Below are positions 1 through 10,081 of a DNA stretch of 64,000 bases, piece after piece; within the stretch, counting starts at the first letter, position 1, and every line of letters begins with the position of its first letter. A program made the translations under genes and the position numbers. A model generated the notes under the pieces. That model saw only the letters and a list, made by a program, of their open reading frames with translations, was not told the DNA's origin and did no database searches. The stretch spans positions 772,228-836,227 of the forward strand of contig NMRA01000119.1 of assembly GCA_002633005.1 (NCBI GenBank), in the 5' to 3' direction. The stretch is from Phoronis australis (Eukaryota > Phoronida > Phoronidae).

Positions 1-1
1 C

Positions 2-115
2 TCAGTCATCAGGGGAGACTACTCTGACGGTGATCTCGTCTGCCACTCACCCGCCATGATGGGGAATTCCAGATCATTTTGTCTATCCTTGTACTGTACA
101 CATGATCAGATCAAG
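2..115 (+). CDS. Possible internal coding exon cut by the window edge, product unknown
   Basis: Frame 2 is open from the window edge to a stop near position 140, and the first 23 or so codons favour G or C at the third position, as the real exons here do. The peptide includes GDYSDGDLVCHSPAMMGN. A possible donor, AAGACAG/GTGAAC, lies near 115, and a second, stronger donor-like AAACAAG/GTAAGT occurs near 315. I do not recognise a domain. The stretch lies upstream of the better-supported terminal exon at 970-1077 on the same strand, so the two may belong to one gene whose body is outside the window. A chance open frame remains possible. Confidence 0.22.
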
Positions 116-563
116 ACAGGTGAACGAATAATGCTTTAAGAACATAACACTGTCAAGTCTCTACACTCCTTCGTGATTCCCTCTTGTCTTAAAGACAATC
201 GTAAAGCTATATTGAGTGCCGTTCAGTTGGGCACACCGTTTCACACGATGGCATTTTCCAAAATGGTTTGATTTAATGTTGTGACTCATCACAAAAAATC
301 GAGTCGTGAAACAAGGTAAGTCAACGTATTGTTGTCTAGGGTTACGCTGTAGCCGGAATGGAGTTCACAGGTGTCATTTTTCGCTAATAAGCTGCTTTGT
401 TCTTATTTCATGTTGGTCATTTTTGACACCTTACCCACCAAAGCAGCACTCAGTGTATTCAGTTTATTAACCTTTGATTTGATGTAATGCATGACATATT
501 CACTCTTTCAGAAATTTAAGAATTTTCCCATTGTTGCATATTCTGTAAGGCAGTAAACTTGTA

Positions 564-568
<5 letters not shown>

Positions 569-600
<32 letters not shown>

Positions 601-912
601 TCTCCCTCTCTCCCTCTCTCCCTCTCNNNNNNNNNNNNNNNNNNNNNNNNNNNNNNNNNNNNNNNNNNNNNNNNNNNNNNNNNNNNNNNNNNNNNNNNNN
701 NNNNNNNNNNNNNNNNNNNNNNNNNNNNNNNNNNNNNNNNNNNNNNNNNNNNNNNNNNNNNNNNNNNNNNNNNNNNNNNNNNNNNNNNNNNNNNNNNNNN
801 NNNNNNNNNNNNNNNNNNNNNNNNNNNNNNNNNNNNNNNNNNNNNNNNNNNNNNNNNNNNNNNNNNNNNNCTCCCTCTCTCCCTCGCTCCCTCGCTCCCT
901 CGCTCTCTCTGT
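569..912. repeat. CT microsatellite with a 244-bp assembly gap
   Basis: A (TC)n tract grades into (CCCTCT)n on both sides of a run of N from 627 to 870. The array is the evident cause of the gap, so its true length is unknown. If the plus-strand exon at 970 is real, the tract sits in the preceding intron. The reverse-complement reading (Arg-Glu-Arg-Glu) is a repeat artefact. Confidence 0.95.
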
Positions 913-969
913 TACTCCTGGTAACACTTAAAATGACTTTTATCTCCTGGATCATTTTTCACCAAACAG

Positions 970-1077
970 AAGGAGTTCACGTCGGTGCCATCAACATACA
1001 CGTGCAACACCCGTTCCATGCTCAAGTATCAGTACGATTCAGCCTTCTTCGTGGTCCGCAAGCCAGAACTGAGGTGA
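970..1077 (+). CDS. Probable 3'-terminal coding exon, product unknown
   Basis: A pyrimidine-rich stretch ending TTTTTCACCAAACAG precedes 35 open codons and TGA. Third positions are strongly G/C (AAG GAG TTC ACG TCG GTG ...), which distinguishes this frame from the other frame that also happens to be open. The peptide starts KEFTSVPSTYTCNTRS and ends FFVVRKPELR. I do not recognise the family. The exon would enter in phase 0. No polyadenylation signal is obvious nearby. A diverged relative of the region just upstream occurs at 46.3-46.5 kb, where a peptide with YQCNTS and FVV can also be read, hinting at a duplicated gene end. Alternative: non-coding. Confidence 0.35.
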   Translation, partial: KEFTSVPSTYTCNTRSMLKYQYDSAFFVVRKPELR

Positions 1078-3966
1078 AATGGTTAGTGTAGTGTGCATAC
1101 CTGCACTGGTCACTAGAGACATTAGGACATATGCTCTCAGTCACAACTAGCAGAAACGTATGAGTTGTTTGCATTGTTCAATTCTTTAAGAAATTCAGCC
1201 AGAAATTTTAGCAAAGCTATACGTCTGTGTCCAAGGCTGTGTTCTGTAAACGCAAGACGGTTGCAGCAAGCAATAGTTGCATATAATGTGCCCGTATTTT
1301 GAGAACCAGTTTGATGCCCATTATTCAGTGGATAAAACTGGTTCTCAAAATTCAAGCACGTGACGTCCGGCCATTAACATTGCAGCAAGAAATCTTCGCT
1401 TTTGGAACGATAACAGAGAATTCTATCCCATAATTCAACATTCCAACTTCACGATGCAATCGCTTCAGTGGCCTCCATTTTTTAAGGAATGCATGTAAGG
1501 ACGTGAGCATTCTCAATGAACATTTACGAGAATGCTCGGCACGTAACTAGTGGGATTTGCGTGATCTTGCTTTTTGCCGAGTGCCTTGTTTCCATGGAAC
1601 ACAACCTTGTACATTATAGCGGGAGGCTTTCAGGAAGCAGCGGGGGCTTGTCACGTGGTTACGATGGTTTCTTATCGCCACCTGACTTCAACACGAGGAA
1701 CTTTTTCACAGCTTGTGGCGTCGGGGAATGCGTCTGACATTGCGAAAAGGCCCTTTTATGGTGTATGTGGTTAGTCATGATTCATTTTAAACAAAAGCAG
1801 AGGTCACTAGGATCTGGTCTCATAAGATTGTTTGCCACATTGCTACTTGAAAGTCTTCCATTTTGCTAAGCCTTCTCACTGCATGTTAAGCTGGTATATA
1901 AGCTGTCTGCTCTGAAATGAGTTTCAGTGTATGGCATTCATTGTGAATATGTTCATCACAGGAAGTTGAGTGTACTGCGTTTCAAGTTGCTTTTGCTGCA
2001 AAGTGTTAGAAGTGGGCGACTGGGTTTTTCACTAGGTAGTACTGGTGAAGAATGGTGCCTCTTTTTGTCGTTTGAAATGATCAAGAACAAAAAGTTGTTC
2101 ACCAGCACGAGAGCAGTGATGGTCTAAAGGGGACACCCGTGATCTGAATGCACGCACTTTTACTGTCGCAAGCATTGTTTCACTCAACGCCTAGTGAATT
2201 CCGGAGATCCTCGTTCAGTAACTTCTTTGACTATTTACTTCTTGAAAAAGTAGATGAATGCAAGTGCTAGACTGAGCAGACTAACAGTTATTTACTTTTG
2301 TAAAAATTAAGCTTAATTTGACCGAGCTAGTGTGTCACCTTATTTGATATTTTACTTCAATTTCCTTGCTTCCTTAGCAAGTTAGCTTGAAAAAGACTAC
2401 CAATGGGTAATGGAAACCAGGCTTGTCAAAAAAAATCATGAAAAGCTTGTTAGGCCAGTCACCTTTTTCAGCATTGGATTCCAGGGTTGGACACCTTGTC
2501 CTCTGGTAACAGTGTTGTGCAAGCTTGTAGAAGATTGCAGTTACCTAATTCACATTGACTTTCTGTAGCGATTTCTGTCTCCAGTTAAAACTGGTTTCTT
2601 TATTGATTGGTGATCAATATAAGCATGTCTCATGGTCTGTTTCTGTGCGACACCGAGGCACGTGCAGTACTCTTAAGTTTAGCAAAATAAAGATGTTTGT
2701 CACAGTGCTAGTAATGAAATGCAAGTTTACTGTGCGATCTTGAATAAGGTAGACTATGAAATCTTGAAGAACGTTGGCCAATGATGTACGTAGGTTCAAT
2801 TGTTCACAGTTTTGTTTATTTGCAAACCATTGTTAATGTTTTCGACAATCTTGGGCAATGGTCTTTGGGAATCTGTTTTAGTGGACTGCTACATGACGTC
2901 ACCGCCGACGCCTCTTGGGTTGCGTTGAGGACCCTCTGTGGTGGATTAGTAATTAGGGATGTGTCTGATGGTCTAGTTTATGCAGATCACAATGCCTGTT
3001 CGTGCAAGTGTCCCCAAGTTTGAATAATAGTGAATAAGTTTGCATACTTTTTGTTGCATTAATCTTGCTACCAAGTATTATTCAGACTTGATGAACTTAG
3101 TGTCGTATATCGGATGGCCACAACACGGTCCTCAGTACGATTTTGTATGGAAAACGCTTTTGTTTTGATGTTCATGGGATGTACTCATGATGTTGAATTT
3201 TTCTGTGTCACAATAATCGCATCCCTCTTTCACAGGGGTCACAAAAAGGTGTTGGATAGTTGCTAGTTTTTGAATGGTTGGTTCCTTAAATATTTCCATG
3301 CTGAAGTGGACAAGAAAAAACAACATAAATGTGCCCCATTCAGCCCACCAATTTTTGGTGTTGGCATGACAATTTACTGTGCACTGCAAAAACTTTCATA
3401 GCATTATGGTTATGTGGGACATTGTGGGCATGTCTGAGCAAGTTAGCCAGTCATCTACAAAAGATACATTGATTGCAAAACAACAGTATCAATAATATTG
3501 AACAAATTTTGTTTAACATAAATGTTTGAGATGAAATTTCAAAAACGCTGTTTTCTAAAGTATTTCGTTTTTGTTTTATGCAGTTTTTCATGAATGTCAT
3601 AAAAATCTTATGTTTGATAGATCCTCATGCAAAAGTGGAAATTTTAAAAATAATTCCCTACAGCATTTTGAAGAATAGTGCATAAATTGTAGTATCATAC
3701 ACGTATGATCGGCTATTTCTGAGAATGATGTTCTGAAGTTAGCCAAATTACTTTTCTGGCGTCCTACACAACCTTAAAATGAGGAATGTCAAAATGATTT
3801 TTGTGTACTAAAATGTGGTTAGCTCTGTTGCAGTGTACAACTGTGAGAAGTGTCCTACTGGTGCACAGCATTATGGGTAAATGTTGAAGAATGAAAGAGA
3901 GAGTGCTGCCTCGTTTGGAATGTGGCCGTCTGGTATAGTGTGATATTGTGGCAAGGCTGTTTGGGA
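1078..3966. other. Spacer without recognised gene
   Basis: Only short open frames occur (80-85 codons at most), none with recognisable motifs, splice support or codon bias. Positions 1385-1480 resemble 41163-41260 (both contain GAAATCTTCGCTT.TGGAACG and end near GCC.CCATTTT), so this is an old dispersed repeat. Confidence 0.6.
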
Positions 3967-4547
3967 CTCGCTGGTTCCCTGCGTGCCGCCGAGGTGGTCG
4001 GTAGCCAGCACGCAGGTATCACTTAAATTTCCTCAGGAATTTTTTTTACACTGGCGTTTCTGATTGGCTGGTCAAATTCTCAACAGGCAGCGCTTTAGGC
4101 AAACAAACTGGCATGATTGATGGAGCAAGTGCAAATGTCAGTGGTCTGTTGTAGGCCTACAGACAAATCAGTGCTTAAAATTTATGTTCAGGAAATCTGA
4201 ATCCCAGAAATTGTGGCTGCGCCTTCCGAGTGCATATTTCTATTGTGGATGACTTTTGTTTACTCTACTGTCCTGTATTCATACAGTATGAAAAACACCA
4301 CCCTTTAAATCGGCCAGGTATGTGTTTATTGTACATGTATGTGCTTCAAGCACGCAGCTATTAAACATTACTGTAGGAACGAAATAGTTGCTGCTACGCC
4401 ACTTGTATGACAAGGCTAACAATCGTTCATAGTCTGCCATTTTTTCACCTTATTGTAAAGCTAACCAATGACTGCCGAGGTTACACCAACCAATGCTAAA
4501 GCGCGTGATACCTTCGTGCTGGCTAGGCAAATAGGGAACCAGAAAAC
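3967..4547. mobile_element. Family B non-autonomous DNA transposon, copy 1
   Basis: About 580 bp with inverted ends CTGGTTCCCT and AGGGAACCAG, extended imperfectly (GCCAGCACGCAGGTATCA near the left end, TGATACCTTCGTGCTGGC near the right). CTGTTTGGGAC stands immediately outside both ends (3957-3967 and 4547-4557), a target-site duplication of about 9-11 bp. A second copy at 58473-58936 is alike over most of its length, but this copy carries roughly 140 bp more in the middle (about 4258-4385). There is no transposase frame. The short open frame starting at 4468 runs out of the element and is not a gene. Confidence 0.75.
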
Positions 4548-6860
4548 TGTTTGGGACAACATTTTTGAGTCGGGGAATTTTCCTGGGAGAATATTCTGCT
4601 TTACTTTTCTCATTAAAGGTATGCCAAAGCTATTGCTATCATTTCAACCCAAAATACTTTTCTTTGCATTTATAGTAAAAACTAGTCAGAATATCCTTTT
4701 AGTTGTTAGTACTCAAGTATCCACTACAAGTATTGCATCATTGTTAAATGTATGGTGAGAAATACAACCCAATTTTTATTATTTTATTGTACATGTATTG
4801 ATATAAAATTTTAATTTAAAAGTCACTTGAAAAGATAAAGTAACTCTTCACTTATTTACCCTGACAATATGGCCAACATTTTGTCAAATTTCCTAACAAA
4901 GATCAAGATTAAGAAAATTTTAGTATATAACCATCATGGTTTGTTCTGTTTACATGTAAACCAGTTTGGTGAAATGTCCATTTTCGTTATTAATTAGCCT
5001 TTGAAAAATGACAATTTTGGAAATATTGTGAAACAAGTGAAGAGTTACCATAAGTTTACATGGAATGCATTTAAAACAACATAATATTCACATCCTGTTT
5101 ATAAAACATTACTTTAGTGTTAATATCAGTCAATATCCCACTTGCGATGCAGCATGACTGCATTCCTGGTAAATTTTCCTGACCTATACACTTATAGCCC
5201 ATGTATTGGGGCCAACTTCATTGGTATTCTTTGATCTTGGAATCTGTCACCATCTATTCCAATTTTTTATACCCTGGACGTTTAATATACTGCTTCCAAC
5301 TTGACATGTATGACCAGAAATAAGTATTTCAAAGTATACTAAATCTATATGACAGTTACGTTATTCTATACAAATTATTTATCACGCTATGTACAATTTG
5401 AGCATTAACTGGTTCATAATACTTCGTTGTACCTACAATATGGGAAGCTCTGGGTTATTAGAAAGTGTAGAAAAGTATAAATTGTTACGTACTGAGTCTT
5501 AGTGGGACCCGATACAATTCTCCTCCTTCGAATGGGTCTCCATTAAGGTTTGTTCAGTTTAGGTGTACTGCATTGCATTTAAGACGATAGAATTTTTCTG
5601 TCCTACCAATAAATAGCACCTGAACATTTCAAGAACTGGGCTGCGTCCCAAAAACACAAGATCAAAACAAGTTTTCGCAAGATGTCGCCATGCATTACAA
5701 ACGTGGCCACTGTACCTTTTCTCGCGATTGTCTAGTGCGGGTCTACCGAACGCTGCCCAGGTCATAAAATTGAAATCAAAAGGATAAAACGAACTCTTCG
5801 TCTTGACTACAGACTTGGTCAAGTGTTGTCGTTGCAGATGGTATTGACCCAATTATATGGCACAAATGAGTTTTTCGCCATTGGCAACAAGGTGGCTAAT
5901 GTTTTAGTCAGCAGGAAAGCCCGCATGTGGTTAATTCTTGTTGGTCACGGAAAAAATCAAAAGTGGTACATTTTTTTGACGATCTGCGCATCGATCCCGA
6001 TGGAACCTGTTTGAAGAATTCACCGTTCTGCGGAGGATTCTCAGATTGTTTCATGTGGAGAAAGGTTTATCCCCAATCAAATTTCTGTGAGCGTGAATTC
6101 AGGTTAAGATACTGCAACCGAAACGTGCAGCGCTTAAGTTGTGCCGACACCTAGAAGTCTTCCAAGGTTCATCATAACCTCGTATCCCATTCGTCATTGT
6201 CTGGGTTCCAGTAAGTCCTAATACCGTCCTCTTCCTCAAATGTAACTAGCGATGAAGACGATTTTCTACTCTCGTCCTCCCTGTCTACAGAGTCACCTGG
6301 AGTCTCGACTGGATCGAATTGTAACGTTTCTTCCAAGTACTGAAAACAAAAATATCATTACCATAAATTTGAAACTTTTGAACAAAAAATCCCAAGTAGA
6401 CAGCCGCATCGTTGCTCATTATGGTATTGTACCCGAAATTGTCTCCCGACTTCTGACCGGAACTCGTTCTGAAATCTCTGGTCAGATATTAACCGCTGAA
6501 CATAACAATGTCAAGACGCAGCCCGTAAATGCTTGTGTACTGTTAAATATTAGAAGAAGCTGAGTGTTATTTTTCTCGACATTTCGTCTACGGCTAGTAG
6601 TCACAACGAGAATGCGATTCTGTGACTCACTGCTTTTTGTTGTTGGGAGTTAACAACTTGCCGAAGGGATTTCAGGCTAAAATATTTTTGTTGGGGCATT
6701 GCATTCATAGCTCAATAAGTGATGTGATGAAGTTGCCCGTCTCCATTGGGGTGAGAGCAGACGAATAGCTGCAAGCTTTACTGCGCCGTCCTCAAGCGAG
6801 CACAGCTCAAAGCTCGCTGCGGGTGTCCCGCACACAGCAAGCAAAATGCTCAATGACTTG
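4548..6860. other. AT-rich spacer without recognised gene
   Basis: No open frame exceeds about 103 codons. The longest (6252-6563, plus) has no recognisable domain, no splice context and no codon bias. Nothing else supportable was seen. Confidence 0.6.
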
Positions 6861-7010
6861 GCGTGCGTTCAGTAGACGCTAGGACCTGCGCTAGGACCTA
6901 GCTAAAACCTAGTCAAAGTCACGTGCTCTCCTTTAAAATGCACTGCAATATCTCACGTAATCTCGCAGTCTTGGTTTTTAGGGAGGACCTAGCGTTACTG
7001 AACGGGAGGC
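6861..7010. mobile_element. Family A palindromic MITE, copy 1
   Basis: This 150-bp fold-back begins GCGTGCGTTCAG..GACGCTAGG and ends CCTAGCGTTACTGAACGGGAGGC. The core includes CACGTG, TAAAATGCACTGCAATATCT and a variant of AGATTACGCGA. It is one of six copies in the window and is in inverse orientation relative to the copies at 58.4 and 60.7 kb. Confidence 0.8.
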
Positions 7011-8522
7011 TGTTCTTACATTCGTTGTAAACAGTGAAGAAATAAGTCATCGAGAGAGAATTGTTGTTGTCAGGTGATGCAATAGTTTATTTCAATAGGC
7101 TACCGAAGGTAATCGACTAAGTACTTCGGCTTACGCCGCCAGCATCTCGTGAGGATTTACGCTAACCAAAACCAGGTAAATGAACTTCAACACATGAGAC
7201 ATCCGCCGCATTGACCGCCTCGCGAGACAAAATCCTCACATTTGTTTTTCCTGCAGTCGTGTGATACTCCGAGGCTCGTAACTCCTCGTGTGCGCTCTCT
7301 TATGATTAACTTTCACCCTGAACTTTATATCAAATAAAATTTGATCGTGTGCTTGATACCGTAGTTTTGCTATCAATGTACGTCTTTCCTTCTGTTAAAT
7401 TTCACTGAAAGACATGATCACGTGACCCAATTAATTACATTTTGCTAAAAATTCAAAAAATCAAATTCCGCGGCCTTTCTACTTTAAAATTTATACTTTC
7501 CTAGACATTTTGTTAAATCCACAGACTAGTCGATACGCATGCGCGCACCCGGGGGGGGGGGCTCGAAGGAGCGAAGGCAGGAACCACCAAAGTTCGGCGA
7601 ATGCACAATTCATAGCTCTGAACGTATCCGTGAATCTTAGTAAAAGATCCACATTCTCAAAAATTCGAGCTCCCATTTTTAGGCTGGGTGCGCGCATGAT
7701 AAGGTCCTACCTAATCTTGGCCTATTGCAAGCGGTAGCCATTGAAAATTAATCCGGCCTGACAACAACAAATCTCTCGCTGGCTCACTCTACGGTGTGTT
7801 TATTAGGGAACGTAAGTAACAGGTCAATGAGCATCTTTCTCGTTGTATGGCGGTAACCCGCATCAAGTTTTGAGCAGTGCTTCAGGACGACAGTTCAGCT
7901 TTCGGATATTTGTCTGCGTTGGCCCCAAAGTTCCACACAGAGAAAGGGAATACCTCGAAAGTAGGCCTACATTGTAATTTGAGCAAGGAGGGGAGAATAA
8001 AAAGGAAAAAGCCTCAAGTTGGGTGCTGCACTGCAGAAACTAAGGGCCTGAGCAGGTGATTTCCTGTCAAACCACGCCACTCGTACCTGGAAGCGCCAAA
8101 AGAAAATACCAAAGCGTGCACACCACACAATTCACTAGCCTACGCTCAAAACTTGCTGCTTATCGGTTTCGTTCAGCAGTCTAAGCTGCTGTTTGCCACA
8201 GACTGAGCTCTAGCACCCAAAGGCTGTGACCCAATCCTCGAAATCGAACGCCGGCTTAGTTTTGAGGTCAGCCGTTTTACTGATCACTAGTTTTGTACGA
8301 TACACCATGATTTACACAAGAGTTACTGCCATATTCAGCTTCACCGGCTATTTTTCATTGTAGCGCCATCAGAATTTCAAGTTAAAACTCCTTCAAACTC
8401 TATTTTGAAAAACGCTGATCCACTGAGAGACCGTCGTTTATTTGGAAAGCCGTTTTATGAAGCGACGAAACCAGCAAATTATTAGAAAGCCAAAATATTA
8501 AAGCTATATGCGTACGTTGAAC
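7011..8522. other. Spacer without recognised gene
   Basis: Contains a poly-G run near 7550-7560 and short open frames on both strands over the same bases (7490-7740). None shows a domain or splice support. No RNA gene seen. Confidence 0.55.
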
Positions 8523-8586
8523 TTCGATATCGGAAAATGGATCACCAGAGACAGTTCGATATCGGAAAATGGATCTCCAGAGACCC
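8523..8586. repeat. Tandem duplication, 2 x 32 bp
   Basis: TTCGATATCGGAAAATGGAT occurs twice, followed by CACCAGAGACAG and CTCCAGAGACCC respectively. The two units differ at only a few bases, so the duplication is recent. Confidence 0.9.
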
Positions 8587-8854
8587 AGAATGTAATTTTA
8601 TTGACCGGCCTTTATCCACTACACGTTCAAGCAATTACGCTACAAGACAGATGAAATACTGCTGGATTTTTTTCTCTTACTGCTAGGGAATTGTGTGCAA
8701 GGTGGGCATGTACCGTTAGACTCTCGTAATCAGCATCTGCAGAGAAAACAATAGAGGGGTAATGTTACACAATTCGTATTTTAACACATGAGGTGTGCAG
8801 TTTGGCCACGGTAGTCCGAGCTTCTCATTGGTTGATAAAGCCTGAAGCCAGCTC

Positions 8855-9096
8855 CAAAAAACTGACTTCGCTATGACGATTCTTAAACATCAGTCAATTT
8901 TAAGATAAAACTTAAATTTGTCTCAAGGCCGTTTCAAGAAATAGATCTTAAGTTTGACTTAAGTTTTTGACTTGAAAGTTTGGTCTTAGTTTTGACTAAT
9001 TTTCCGGATGCGGAAGTTTCAAAGTTTGGAAGTTGAGACAAATCTTAGACCTAAATAAAAATGAATTTAAGTCAGTTTCTTGGAACGGGCCCCTGG
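8855..9096. mobile_element. Probable fold-back MITE with CTTAAG/AACGGGCCC end
   Basis: The stretch is full of complementary words (CTTAAGTTTGACTTAAG, TTTGTCTCAAG versus GAGACAAATCTTAG, GTTTCAAGAAA versus TTTCTTGGAACGGGCCCC). The right end, TTCTTGGAACGGGCCCCTGG, resembles the ends of fold-back elements common in invertebrate genomes. Boundaries are approximate and no target duplication was identified. Confidence 0.45.
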
Positions 9097-9310
9097 ACTC
9101 CGCGCTATAAAACATGCCTAAGTTAAATCCTTACTACGCGAGACCATATTGAGCCCATGCATGATCCATCTTGACCGGACAGTTCGTTAAGCATGTTCCC
9201 AAGCGATAAGGAACCGTCAGTCATACTGAAGCCCAAAAATCACAAGGATACGAGACGGGTTTTACAACCGTAAGTGGTCTAAATGAAAAGTTATTTCTAC
9301 AGAAGTCGGA

Positions 9311-9316
9311 TTTATT
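9311..9316 (-). terminator. Candidate polyadenylation signal for the mucin gene
   Basis: TTTATT on the plus strand reads AATAAA on the minus strand, about 340 bases past a stop at 9653 that would be reached if the donor at 9706 were not used. No other 3' exon was identified, so this is only a candidate. Confidence 0.25.
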
Positions 9317-9706
9317 GAAAATTCACCACTTCAAGCAAAAGCCTGCATGAATTGAGAAGCATGTTTTGGGGGTGACCATGTGACCTCACGTTCGGGTGTT
9401 AAGTTTTCAAACTGTGGACTTCCTGTTCTTCCATTGCAACAAAATAACTATGATCTGAGAAACTTAATATGTATGCAATGATTTCGCCTATGGTCAATTC
9501 CAAATGCCCATTCTGTCAAAAATCATACAGGCGACATGGCCATATGCGACTGCCACATACACTGCTCTTTTAGAAAGTAAAAGCACTGAAACTCGTCGCA
9601 CACTAACTAAAGCTCATGTGTTCCAGTACACAGTAGCAATGAAACTTAAAAATTATAATGAAAAGTTTCCTTCATCCGTCGCATTTCTATGAATGTATAA
9701 ACTTAC

Positions 9707-10081
9707 CATTGCCGACTGTCCAGGCGCTATGCTTGAGCTCTCAGACTCTGATCTTGATCTTGGAGGGGATTTTGAAGATCTTGAGCTATCGCTTGGACCC
9801 TCCCCAGGATCCATTTCTATAGAGGACATCGGTGGACTGTCTTCTCTTTGACTGAGCTCTGCTAGACTATCTGGAGTGCCTGTGGGTGGCGACTCCCTGC
9901 GGAACGTGGAATTCGTTTGTATCTCATTCACTTCGATTACTTCGTCACTTGGGGGTTCTTTGGAATCGTAGGACGGGTTGTCATACACGGCGTTGGTCCA
10001 GTCGGGATTTGGAATAAACATCGGTGACTCAGGATCTGACTTCCGCGAGTTTTCAGCTGGTTCCTCCCGCCTCACACAACA
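9707..10081 (-). CDS. Mucin exon: cytoplasmic tail
   Basis: Acceptor TTATCATTATAG, then phase 0 for 125 codons, donor ATG/GTAAGT. It starts CCVRREEP directly after the membrane helix: two cysteines (likely palmitoylation sites) and basic stop-transfer residues. Further on come NPDWTNAVYDNPSYDSKEPP, which contains an NPxY motif and an overlapping YDNP, then an acidic/polar region and a Ser/Arg-rich end (SSRSSKSPPRSRSESESSS). NPxY motifs are known to bind PTB domains and clathrin adaptors; their use here is inferred. Codon use and the clean phase match with the preceding exon make this a confident exon. Confidence 0.8.

Noticed and set aside
500-955. Arg-Glu repeat frames at the window start
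   Set aside because: Translation of the CT microsatellite and the N run.
4468-4758. 96-codon plus-strand frame
   Set aside because: Starts inside the family B transposon and runs across its border and target duplication. No domain.
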